From assembly GCF_043641665.1 (NCBI RefSeq), contig NC_092184.1, positions 21,775,108 to 21,839,107 on the forward strand: DNA of 64,000 nucleotides, given 5' to 3'. The notes beneath the pieces were generated by a model that saw nothing but the letters and a program-made list of their open reading frames with translations, was not told the DNA's origin and did not search any database. Of the stretch, positions 47,581 through 58,470 are shown in pieces (the stretch's first letter is position 1; the number at the start of each line of letters is the position of its first letter). The translations under genes and the position numbers were made by a program. Origin of the DNA: Enoplosus armatus (lineage: Eukaryota; Chordata; Actinopteri; Centrarchiformes; Enoplosidae).

Positions 47581-50500
47581 AGGTATTGATTGACTTCATA
47601 CCTGCTAATGTAACCCATCAGAATAGAGATGGACCTGCACTCACTTTCACACACGCTATATGTAGACACACAAATCCATCATGAGGAATTGATGCCTCCT
47701 CATGCAAAAGTTGTCTTGCAGGAAGAAATCAAATGTGCTCACAAAATAAAATCAACATAAAAAAAGTGTCAAAATGTGAGTGTGGACACATCTCCCCTAA
47801 TGCAGTTTTGATTGTGATCTGTGTTTCTATGTGTTCTGACTGCTGCATGGTTTTTGATATATTTTGTAATCTAACACAGAGTCTACAGGAGAAGTCGCGA
47901 GAGCCCTGCGGGACACAATCTTTTTTAATTCTGCTTCCACCTGATGTACCCGCCATGAGCCATGTGCAGGACATCAGTATAAGACACACACACTGTTAAA
48001 GTATATGGACCCACAACAATATATAGTACAGGCTCCCTTGCCCAAGGCAAAACGGCAGCCACTGCACTATAGGAAGGGAGAAGCACACACTTATTTTCTG
48101 CAGAATTCACTATAGTAACCGCTTTTTATATGTATCTTTGCATCCTTGAAGGGTCAGACTTTTGCTGAACTCCACTGCAGAAATTCCCCAGACATACAAT
48201 AATCCCATCACTGACGATCTCCTCTCATACATCACTTTTACCCTTTGTGTGATAGTAATACTCCTCTTTTAAGGTATATATTATCACCGCTGCGGAACCG
48301 TTTTGGCGAGTGGAAAATGCCCTGCTGAGAAAATACACAAAAGCCTGTCCTCTGCTGAATCTTTGATGGTGCGTCAGATAATGCCAGAGATAATGACAGA
48401 CCTGGTGGCCTTTTTTCATTCTGAAGTCATCTGTCATTTAAGTGAAAATTGCCGGGTTTGTCATGAAAGAGAATTCCTCGTGCCTTTGAGTATGGCTCTA
48501 TGATTAATTCAGGCATGTCAGTTGCTGAGTAAATGCTTCTTTATTCTCGTGTAAGTGGTCAATATTAATAATGCACACGCGGGTCTAAGTTCAGCATCCG
48601 TCTTGGCAAAGTTCAACATGGAAGGTTTCAGCAGCTGCGCACGCTTGTCACCACATTCTTACTCTTTCTTTCTCTCTCTTTTCCACTGCCAGCTTGCCAC
48701 TCCATTCTTTCTCTCCCTTTCTGTACCTGGCTCTGAAAGGCGCCGTGTGGCTCTGACGCCTATTCTGGTAGAAAGACGTGGCCCATCAGCAGTAATTGGA
48801 GGAGCTGTGGTGGTTGGGTTTCTCTAGGAGGCGGCGGCGTGATCGATCCCATGGATGGTGGAGGTGGGCAGGCAGGCTGACAGCGCTGCATCCCCCACAG
48901 CTCCTGACAGCTCAATGAAGGCCAAGCCGCAGAGCACAGGATGTCCTTTTACAAGAACAATCATCAAGCGTGCAGGTCACCCCCGAGCCCCCAGAACTCA
49001 TAGCCATCCAGTTAAATCATAATTACCCATTTAGTCGATTATCCGCTGGGTAGAAGCACGTTGAATTTAATGCTTGCCTTTCATTATACTCACATTAAAG
49101 AATAAAGGAAATTTCAGATGCTTAATAGTGATGACGTGATGTAATTATCTCCAAGGTGATTTATTTGAAAGATATTTACAGCAATAATCCCCCAACGCCC
49201 TCATACATCCTGTGAAGTATACAATTTAATTGCACGCTGTTTGTACTGACACAATGAAATAGCACGAGATGTGGATGATCGATGCAGCAGAGGCTTCACA
49301 CGAGCAGGATCATTTGCATACTTGCGACAATACATAGGCCGGTGTCAATACCGCGCTGCGTTCCCTTGTCACAGCTTTGGAGAGCAGTCTTTGCTTGTCC
49401 TCCTGTTTATGGACCAAAACTGTACTATGCTGAGCTCAGCCTGACCATCGGTTGCCGTGGCGACACACGGCAGCTGGGACCAATGGCGTGTTAGAAAAGC
49501 TTGGCACAGGTTAAATCAAAAGAACAATTTATTTACCTTGCATTGTTGTCTTTATCCTTACCACTGGTGGACCTCATGGTACCTTTTGTATTGAGAGAGT
49601 CCTTGTGACTCTGTGTGGAACCTGCTGGCAACCACAACAATACTGAAATATAACATGGCCACTCGCTATGGCTTTAAAACATCTTGTCGACCAATTGCTT
49701 TCATTGACTGTGTTGAATAAATGAGGAACTCAATACACACAATCTACTCTGATTGTGTGTATTGAGTGCATTGAAAGAGTCCTACATAAAATTGGCCCAG
49801 ATACTGTGTGTCCTACATATTTCTTGAGCTATGGCTTCAAATCTTACTCCTTTCTGTTATCCTTCCATCCTGTTATCCTTTCTCATTTATACCAAAGAGT
49901 CTTAATAAAAACATGCAAAAATTTCAACAAAAGTCTAATGTAGATTCCAACAAACTCGACATCCAACAGTCCATGCAGTGATAGTTCCACTAATACACTT
50001 AAATGCACTAAATATCAATGAACAGCTCCAATGGCTGCCATTTATTTGACAATATCGAGTCTTGTTGTAGGATTTCAGCCCTGTGACCAGTAGTATTGTA
50101 CATGCATCGATTCATGTGGCTTTGACCGCGCCAAAAACTCCATGTTCTGGCTTAGAGCCAGAGCTATCAAACCTGCCCAGCTATGGCCACAGCGATAGCA
50201 GGCAATGCTGACTGCTACACTGCAAAAAAAAGGCAATCTTTGTCATATTTTATGTACATAGTTAACAGTTTGACTATATTTTTGTTACATTTAGACTTAA
50301 ATTGGTCTAAATGCTGTCAGTGCCAGGAATAAGATGCTTCTATTTATCTTCTCTGATTGACCTAAAAGTCGTCAAAATCTTAAATAATGAGTCTGGAATC
50401 AGTCTATAATACACCCACTGTGCATTTGTTTAAAAAAAATGCATGTAATACCTCAGGATTACCGCCGCCAAATTCCTACAAAAAATACAGAGGACAGCCC

Positions 50501-51834
50501 CGAACTTTGGCGAATGAACTTGAATGAACATTTTTCTTTAAATACATGAAACATGGAGTGAAATAATATGAACTTGCTTCTCTTGTCATCTGATTCAAAC
50601 ATATTTCAGCTGTAAATGCAAAGTGTTATATGTTCTAAATTCATAAAACTAGCATTTCCTCACCCCACTGGCAGCTTCATGATTTAAAGATTAAATTACT
50701 GGTTCAGATGGACTTTTTTTGCATTGCAGTTGGAGTTAAGAGCAACCCTCATCCTCCAGGAGTTTGGCAAATACTTTTGAACAGCCTCTACTCAATGTTA
50801 CCTGCTGATCCCCCTCAGAGAGAACATCTGACAGAGACGGAGGACAGGAGAAGGTTGTGGCTTTACAGGAAATCCCCCTATAATATTACCTCTCTTCCCC
50901 TTGCCACACACACCCACACCCTTTCTGGAATACCCTGATCCCTGTGAAGAATTTCGAGCCAGGAATAACATCTGCAGCCTGAAGGTGCTGTTGGGTGAAA
51001 CAGCCAGAATCTCAGTTGGTCTCTGGGGTATAAATAGATAATAGCTCCTGGTTGTGTCCTGTTCTGAAAAATTGTTCCAAATACTAACAACAGCTCCTCC
51101 TGTTTATGTATGTTATTTATTTAAATTTTTGTGACCTTGTGTGAATAAAAAGTGCATCCCTGCGTCCTTTACCCCTTGGCCTGGCCTAACACACTCACTA
51201 CCAAAGTGAGGCATCTCTGGGGGGGTTGGTAGGCAGCTTTGCCTCTCCTGTTTGGTTCGAGACATTACGCCGGCAGAATGGTGAGAACGGCAACGGGTGC
51301 CGCCCGGCTTTGGAGGGAACATTTGGAGGTGATGACATGCTCCAGGCTTAAAGTTTAGTCGCCTTCCTGTGCTGAATGTTTATGAGCTGCTATTATCACA
51401 ACTGTGGTAGTCGCTGTAGACAGACAACAAGCCTATGCTGCTTGAAATATTTATCACTTCATCTCACCTGGTTTGTCCTTTCACAGTATCAAACTCCATG
51501 TGATCACTGTTCACAACACCTCTGCTGACCTCAGCACTTTAGTGAGCATCATAAGGATTGTAACTGTATGACTGCAGGTCACTCACCGGCAGCTACCAGC
51601 TACCTGATCCGAATACTGGAGCTCCTGGCTCAAATTTAGATTTTTGGCTCAGACATCAAGTTACTCGCAGAATCAACGTTAATTAATCATTTTAACTGGT
51701 GGAAGTCACGATCAATGCTGGCTAAAAATGACAAGCTGCTACCTGAATGTTTTGCACACGGCTCTTTGCTAATTAGACAGAGAGAGTAGAGATAAATTAC
51801 TCAGCCCGGATGCTGATAAACGAATCGACTTGGG
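47580..51834. other. Gene-free stretch upstream of b3gat1
   Basis: Includes the complex, possibly conserved block 48840-49260, a perfect 17-bp hairpin (49728-49767), and a segment at 50218-50450 beginning CACTGCAAAAAAAAG that may be a degraded MITE. No exon recognised. Confidence 0.4.
49728..49767. repeat. Perfect 17-bp inverted repeat with 6-base loop
   Basis: ACTCAATACACACAATC at 49728-49744 is followed after TACTCT by its exact reverse complement at 49751-49767. Confidence 0.95.
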
Positions 51835-51839
51835 AAATC

Positions 51840-52290
51840 TCTACTGACATGCTGATGTTTAGCAGGTATAATATTTACCACGTTCGCCATGTTAGCATGC
51901 TAACATTTGTTGATTTGCACTAAACAAACAGTACAGCTGGGGTTGAATGTCATTAGTTTTACAGGTATCTGGTCATAAACCACAGTAATGGACAATTTGA
52001 AACTTTGACCTGATGATGGCACTAGATGAAAAGTCAGGGGATCACCATAGTCATTACAATTTATACTCTTAAATATGTGTAGCGAATTTTTCGGCAATCC
52101 ATCCCAATTGTTGTCCAGAAATGTCACTCTGAACCACAAATGTCTCAAATCTCATGGTAGCGTTGGAGGGAACAAAATTACAAAAAATAGTACAAACATT
52201 CCTGGAAATCCATCTAATAGTTTTTGAGATATTTCATATTTCAAAATTGTAGGCCAACCAACAGACTGACACTGACAAGTGCCTAAATAT
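51840..52290 (+). repeat. GCTAAC-type interspersed repeat, longest copy
   Basis: Runs from GCTGATGTTTAGCAGGTATA through GTTAGCATGCTAACATTTG, GTCATTAGTTTTACAGGTAT, CTGGTCATAAACCACAG, TGATGATGGCACTAGATGAA and GGCAATCCATCC to a terminal CCAACCAACAGACTGACA. The order matches fragments at 28.4, 34.6 and 42.6 kb. It carries no ORF. From memory the family is widespread in percomorph fish; class not established here. Confidence 0.7.
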
Positions 52291-52939
52291 ATTGGCTACT
52301 GTTAGGACAGTGTGTTACCGTGCTGCAGTGAGCGCCTCTGCATTAGAGCTGACCTCTAATCACATATCATATTACCTGCATGTGTCACTCCACAGTTGCA
52401 CGCTGACAGTCTCAACATGACTGTGGCCACCTGTGCAGTCAAGCAAACAATAAGAAAATCCCTGGAACATGCTCTAACAATTGAATCCTGTGCAAGCTGC
52501 AATTAAATGTTGCTCCCCGAGGTATTCTCCTTGACACCTTAAAAAGGTAATATACCCTCTGCCTTAGAATGCAATCACATGGTTCATACTCCTAGTCTGC
52601 ATAATTACAGGGGCTTGGGGAAATTGAAGGGCTCCGCTACCCGTAAAACTGGGGGCTTAAGTAATCTTAGTGAGAGGGGAGGCATTAAGAAGAACATGGA
52701 TGTCCTTGTTGGATCTGTGCTACTGCATGGCTTGGACAACCTGCCACGTTTGGATAAAGACGTGGTTAACAGTTCCCTCACGGCATCGTCTGTCTCACAA
52801 GCAGCGGTGTGAGCAGCGTGATGACTCCTTCACCAGGTTTAAATATAACAATGGGCTTTATGTAATGCTCAGCTGCAATAACCTACAAGTGCAAGGTACA
52901 GATGTAAACATTTATTTATTAAGTTTCAGATGGTTTAAG

Positions 52940-52940
<1 letters not shown>
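52291..52940. other. Gene-free stretch
   Basis: No exon borders recognised; two overlapping frames at 52579-53014 lack motifs and the second ends in the adjoining microsatellite. Confidence 0.4.

Positions 52941-53008
<68 letters not shown>
52941..53008. repeat. (CTAT)17 microsatellite
   Basis: 68 bases of pure CTAT. Tetranucleotide runs of this type often mark the 3' tail of fish LINE or SINE copies, but no such element is recognised directly upstream. Confidence 0.95.
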
Positions 53009-56000
53009 TATTAGCTCAAAGTTTTGAGACAGAAGAAGTACTTGTGACAGAAACTGCATGAGCGGACAGCGTATTTCTCACTAGATGAATCTCTACTGAC
53101 AGGTCCGATCAGAACGGAGACAAATGACAAGGCATCCGCCCCCATCTGCCGTCAGCAGGCCTGACAGAGCACTGTCTGGTTCACTCAGTGCTCTTTCAGG
53201 CACTACTTCACATTCGATCAGGGGATTTTGACCTCTGCATTTCCTATTTCATGATGCTTCCTCCGCAGTCACAACAACACAGTGCCAGCGCTGGTGACTG
53301 TAGAGGGTGCTGTGTGTTGATGTTGCAGAGAGTTACTGTGGTTTTTCATCTTGATTTGATACAGTGGCATGGTCGCTTGGCAAAGGACACGTTTTTCTAT
53401 CCGCTGACTGGGGAGAAAGGAAACACTGTGCAGAAAGGATGTGGTGGAATCCATACTGATAGATTTGGAGTTACAGTACGAGCTCATTTATCTGATAGCT
53501 GATTCGACAGGACTGGGAGAGGCTACAGTGCCTATTTCACCCCAAAACCTTTTAAAATGCGGAGTCCAGCACATTTTATGCTCCCCTCAGGCTCTATTTG
53601 CTGAAAGTCTTTTAAGATGTCTTTCAAATGAATTTTTATCATTTCATAATGAGGCTTCAACGCTATATTATCTTCAAACAAATCATAAAAAAATGCACCC
53701 TGTGGTGGTTGTTGAAAGATCTGTTAATTGATTTGATATACTCCTGGGACTGCTAGTCTAGACCTTTGCTCTTGGCATTAACATAAAGGTTTTTGTCAGA
53801 TGGGAGATCTCTGGACTGCGAGCGAGCCATTACAGCCAAGACTCAAAGTGATCAAACCCAGGAGACAGGCCATCATTTGGGCTTAAAGATGCCTTTCCTT
53901 TGCCAGTTTCCCGGAGAGGCTGCATGGGAAAATGACTCTGTATCGGTTTCTTTGTTCCTTCCACTTAATTGCTGCAGAGCTGCAATATGTCAGCTCTGTC
54001 CACGGGAAGAAGCTGCCTCTGTCTCACTTGCAGGATGGGGTTTTCCTGCCATTAAGAAGATCCTCATTCTAATTGCAAGTATTTTGTGAGACAGCCGCTC
54101 TAATGAAGGGAGGGATATACCGACATAGCAGATCGCATTACAAACATCGGAGGCAGAAGTGTGGTTTAATTGCTGACTGGGATAAAACGGAGCTTGTTGG
54201 ATGTATTTCAGAGGTATAGAATCTATTTGCAAACTGATGATGTTAGAAAAGATAAATCCTCTGATCTGCATATTCCACTGAACAGATTAACGGGAAGAGA
54301 GATTCCAATTTTGATTATCCTGCTGAATCCAATTACCTATTCACTGTGCACTTCCCATGCGTTTTCCACCAATTACCTTCACCTGAATGAGTGTGAACGG
54401 CTGTTTTTTGGTTAGTAGCGTACAGTGCATACAGTACATGTATGTATATATTTATCTGTCTTCTGTGTTAATGTGGGTATATACAGGTATGTCTTCAGTG
54501 GTTAAGTGTTGTAGGAGTAACCTCTATTTGGGAACTGACCTGTCACACTGAGACTGCATGTTCACTGAGGCTCCCTGTGGACACTCAACCATGCGTAACA
54601 CTCGCTCAAGGCAAAAAAAAGGAAAAGAAAAGCGGCTTTATATAGTGACTGATAGGATGTACTGCAGCAGTTGGTATGAGACCTAGAATTCTCCACAGTG
54701 TTACCACAGAAAAACTGGCGTCAGTGTGAGTGACTGACATTGAATTGGAGGGCATGGAGGTCTAAAGCTTACTCTTTTATCTGATCTCAAAGGGGAAACT
54801 TCGGTGTACGACCTGCATTTCCGACATTTTTCTGCCTGCAGCACACAGCAGAAACATTTATCAGCAGGTAAAAAGTGCACTTCTGATATTATACGGCACT
54901 GCCTCCCCAATTACACACACGCACTAAAGTTCTTGCAACATAAGAACTGTTCTACTGAATTCATGTTTTACTTTGAATATATTACCTTGAACATTTTGAA
55001 AACAACTGATATGCTGGGGTTGCAAGGGAGTGTATATTAGTTTTGATTTCAAACCTGTCTCTGTAAAGTGTCTTCAGACTGAATACAAGAGAAAATTAGA
55101 GGCAACACGAAGGTTTTTGTAAAGCCGGCAGACAACAGGGGTAAAAATGAGAGAGTCTGCAGGAAAAGAAGCAGAACTGCTGAGTTTTAGGCAAGTTTAA
55201 AATCTGAGCTGTAGCACACACATACATAGGCACACTCACTGTGTCACACTCTGTACACTGTGTCAGTGCATGTTGTTAGATAACTACAGCTAATGTACAG
55301 TCTCGCCTATTGGCTTATTTGTAGCACTCCAGCTGACAAAATTAAGCAGATAAACCAAGATCACAATTTGCTTTGTATTCAGTTTGAACACATTTTAACA
55401 TAAAGAGAAAGTTCATGCTGTTAGCTATTTTATCAAATGTTTAAAAGCTCCTCTCCCTTGACATTAGCATGCACTTACCACACTGCAGACAGTGTATTTT
55501 TGAGAATGTGTCACTAAAAACTGTGGAAATTCCAAAACACAATCTTTAAAATGCATTGTTAATGATATTTCAGTTTCTTAATAATCTTTTTCAAACAAAA
55601 GCCAAGAAACAAATTCAATTAAATTAAACAAATTTCTCGAATCCAATACATTTCCATATGAAGCTGCACTGCTTTGAGCACTAAGCACAAAGTGCAATTA
55701 AACAGCTCCGCCTCAGTAAACAAAGCTAAACTTGCATCGAAGGCAATATATCCACTGTGATTATTTACCACCCTGAGCACTCAGCAAGAATCAATAACAT
55801 GTGCAAACATCAAACCAAACAAGATTTGTAAATCAGTCTTCATAAAACAAATGGAGAGAATAAAAAAGAATCCTCTAAACTGCACTGAGACACATCACAG
55901 AGCCACTGGTGATAAGAATTGTCCTGGGAAGTTTTATGGATTCCTTTGCATTTGGGGCATGGATGGTTTAAGCTGCAAAATGAAAGTCAGAGTCAAAGTC

Positions 56001-56074
56001 AGTTCATAATTAAGCCAACACAAAGTGTGTATGTATGCGCATGCTTGCGAATGTCCTTGTATGTGTGTGGTGTG

Positions 56075-56078
<4 letters not shown>
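53009..56078. other. Gene-free stretch
   Basis: Unique-looking sequence. 53460-53720 and 54100-54360 are AT-rich, low in CpG and free of simple repeats, as conserved noncoding elements tend to be, but that cannot be tested here. Confidence 0.4.

Positions 56079-56117
<39 letters not shown>
56079..56117. repeat. (AG)n microsatellite
   Basis: About 19 uninterrupted AG units. Confidence 0.95.
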
Positions 56118-56120
<3 letters not shown>

Positions 56121-57417
56121 TGCATGTTTTTCCCCTCACATTTAAATTTAAACCTGCATTAATCAATGTTTTTATTACTGACATTGAATAAAATGACTGT
56201 ATAATGTGAAAGGGTTGATCGTATCAAATAACTTATATAATTACTTATAATTATAAGCCAGCAGCTCTGTGAGGCTTCTTTTTTTACCTCTTCTATCTCA
56301 TTGTTTAGGTTTTATCAGCGCTAACGATGTTTCTCTGAATATCTGCGCCAGACAAAATTAAAAACTAGCTGGTGAACATAGTCGAGTATCTATAAATACC
56401 TAGACATTTTTCTCAGGAGCAGGTGGAAAATATTACTCAGCTAAAAAGAAAGTGGATATTTGACTTGCATTCCTCAGGTAACCAGGAATGTGTCTGATGA
56501 ATATGAAAGTAGGCAATGTTTTCTAAAACACTTCTAAGCTAGCTTATGGTGGTTGTATATCTGTTAGCTTGTTTTGAGGTTTTTCTACCCCCTAGTAGCC
56601 AACTGATGCCCTAAATTGTTTAATGCAGCTGTAAGACAACTAAGGATAGCTAAGGTCAATGACAGCATCACGGAGATACAGCCACAAGGTAAAGCTGTAT
56701 AGGGAGGACTGCCAAACGACAGGGATGGACAGAGCCTTTATTCTATAAAATGCCTCAGCAGTGGAAACCTTCAGTTTAGATGTTTTGTTGTAAAAGGCAT
56801 AAAGAACAGAAGATGTGACTAAAGCACGACTGATGAGAATCCTTACAATAGCTGTAATAACGATGAGGAAGACAAAATCAACAGCTACCTCATCAATCAC
56901 AACCAAGGTGCCCTTGAATAAGATATGTAACCCAAAGTGATAATGAAGTGGAGCGTTGTGCTACTGCTGTTCTGTGTTATCTCCCAGTGCATAATACAAA
57001 TATTGACAGGCCAACAAGATTCAAACTAAGTAGCTTTCAGTGAACATGATTTACTCTCTTCAGCAGCAACAAGGAACCTGCCTCTCTCTCTAAGCTTGTC
57101 CCCACAATAATGGACAACTGAACTGAACATCATACAATTCAGTCTTCATGGTCGCATTCTTCCTTTGTCGACCAGTAATGTGCTGGAAAGAACTCTGCAG
57201 TTTGGAGTGTCATGGTTATACAGTGCGTAACACCTTGATTGCTCAGAGAGTGTTTCACAATATACACTACACTCTGGTTTGTGGCCAGAGCCACATTTGT
57301 CTGGCAGTAAAAAAAGCCATTGAGTGATCACCTTTTTCCAAAATGTATTTATGGGCTCTGTGAAGCTGTTACATAAATGTTAAGAATAGACTGTTTTAGC
57401 AGCTAATTCAATACAAT

Positions 57418-57712
57418 AAGGTTCCTCTTGAAAGTCAGCAAGACTAAAGACTTTAAGAAGAAGCAGGGGAGGAACTAAGTCCCCCTTAACATCAACGGGT
57501 CCTTGGTGGAGAGGGTGGACAGCTTCAAGTACCTTGGTGTCCACATCAACAACACACTGACTCTGCAGTGAGAAAGGCAAGGAAGAGACTGTTTCACCTC
57601 AGATGCTTGAGGAAATTCCGGGTATCCCCTCAAATACTGAGGAGTTTCTACCCCCGCACCATCGAGAGTGTCCTGACGAGGAACAGCACCAAACAAGATC
57701 GCAAGGCCCTGC
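57418..57712 (+). mobile_element. LINE fragment (L2-like reverse transcriptase), part 1, split by LTR insertion
   Basis: The plus strand encodes, in shifting frames, SLVERVDSFKYLGVHINNTL, then a Leu-Arg-x-Phe-Arg-type block ending in VSPQILRSFYPRTIESVL and KQDRKAL. This is the region of LINE reverse transcriptase proteins after the YxDD domain. Frame changes and a small deletion near 57570 show it is dead. It ends at the target duplication CCTGC (57708-57712) and resumes at 58090. It differs from the 21.3-kb LINE, so it is a different subfamily. Confidence 0.8.
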
Positions 57713-58084
57713 TGTAACCACCCTTTGGCAGCCCTATGGGACTATCAAAAAAACTCCACCGCCAACCCAATTAACCACAACGAGACACCTTTGAAACAAC
57801 CACAGCCATGGGATTTATTACATAAATATGCACAAACAAATAGACAAAAGACACAAAGTCAAAACATAAGCTACACAAAAAACAAAAATCCCAGGCTGAG
57901 TGACAGCAAAACCAGCAGTCCCATGCCAGAAGCCTCTCCGCTGATGCTGGTAAGGCTCCTTTTTATGCACATGCCCAGGCCAGGTGCACCTCATTGGGCA
58001 ATCACCTCGAACACCTGGGCAGAGCTAGAGAGCAGAAAAGGGAAAGGAGACTAAGAGTACAGGGAAACACATACAGCCGTAACA
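57713..58084 (-). mobile_element. Solo LTR (372 bp), nested in LINE
   Basis: On the minus strand the element begins TGTTACGG and ends GGTTACA, the TG...CA ends of an LTR. A TATA-like GCATAAAAAGG (plus 57958-57968) and a downstream AATAAA (plus 57814-57819) sit in the order expected for U3, R and U5. It is flanked by identical 5-bp CCTGC copies (57708-57712 and 58085-58089), the target duplication size used by most LTR elements. No gag, pol or primer-binding site follows, so this is a solo LTR left by recombination between two LTRs. Superfamily (Gypsy-like or other) is not determined. Confidence 0.85.
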
Positions 58085-58089
58085 CCTGC

Positions 58090-58470
58090 AAAGAGTGGTT
58101 TGTTAGGCAGAACGTACAATAGGTGATGCTCTACTAAAAGACATCTACAACAGGCGGTGTAAGACTGAAAATTATTAAGGATCTCAAACACCTGGAAAAC
58201 GGCTTTTCTCTCTGCTGCAGTGGGGAAGAACGTACCGGATACACCAGGCCAGATGAGAGGCTCAGGAAGAGCTTCTACCCTCAGGCCACTAGTATCCTAA
58301 ATGAGGAAACTGCCTAAGACTGCCCCCCTTACTACTATTTAAGAAGTTATTATCATTATTATTATATTCATTGATCTATTTTACACGTATTTATTATTGC
58401 AGAATTGTAGGAGCTTGCAGATCTGATTGTACCCTATAGATTATAGTGACAAATAAACTTGAACTTGAAC
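58090..58470 (+). mobile_element. LINE fragment (L2-like), part 2 with 3' tail
   Basis: Continues the interrupted LINE: DIYNRRCKTENY, a block read from CAAACACCTGGAAAACGGCT, and RLRKSFYPQATSILNE, the C-terminal signature of these proteins. It ends with AATAAACTTGAACTTGAAC, a short TTGAAC repeat tail typical of this kind of LINE 3' end. Confidence 0.8.

Noticed and set aside
50218..50450. CACTGCAAAAAA-started segment as a MITE
   Set aside because: It recalls a fish repeat start, but I could not find a matching inverted end or target duplication.
57725..58054. 109-codon plus-strand frame
   Set aside because: Lies wholly within the solo LTR, antisense to it, with no viral or host motif.
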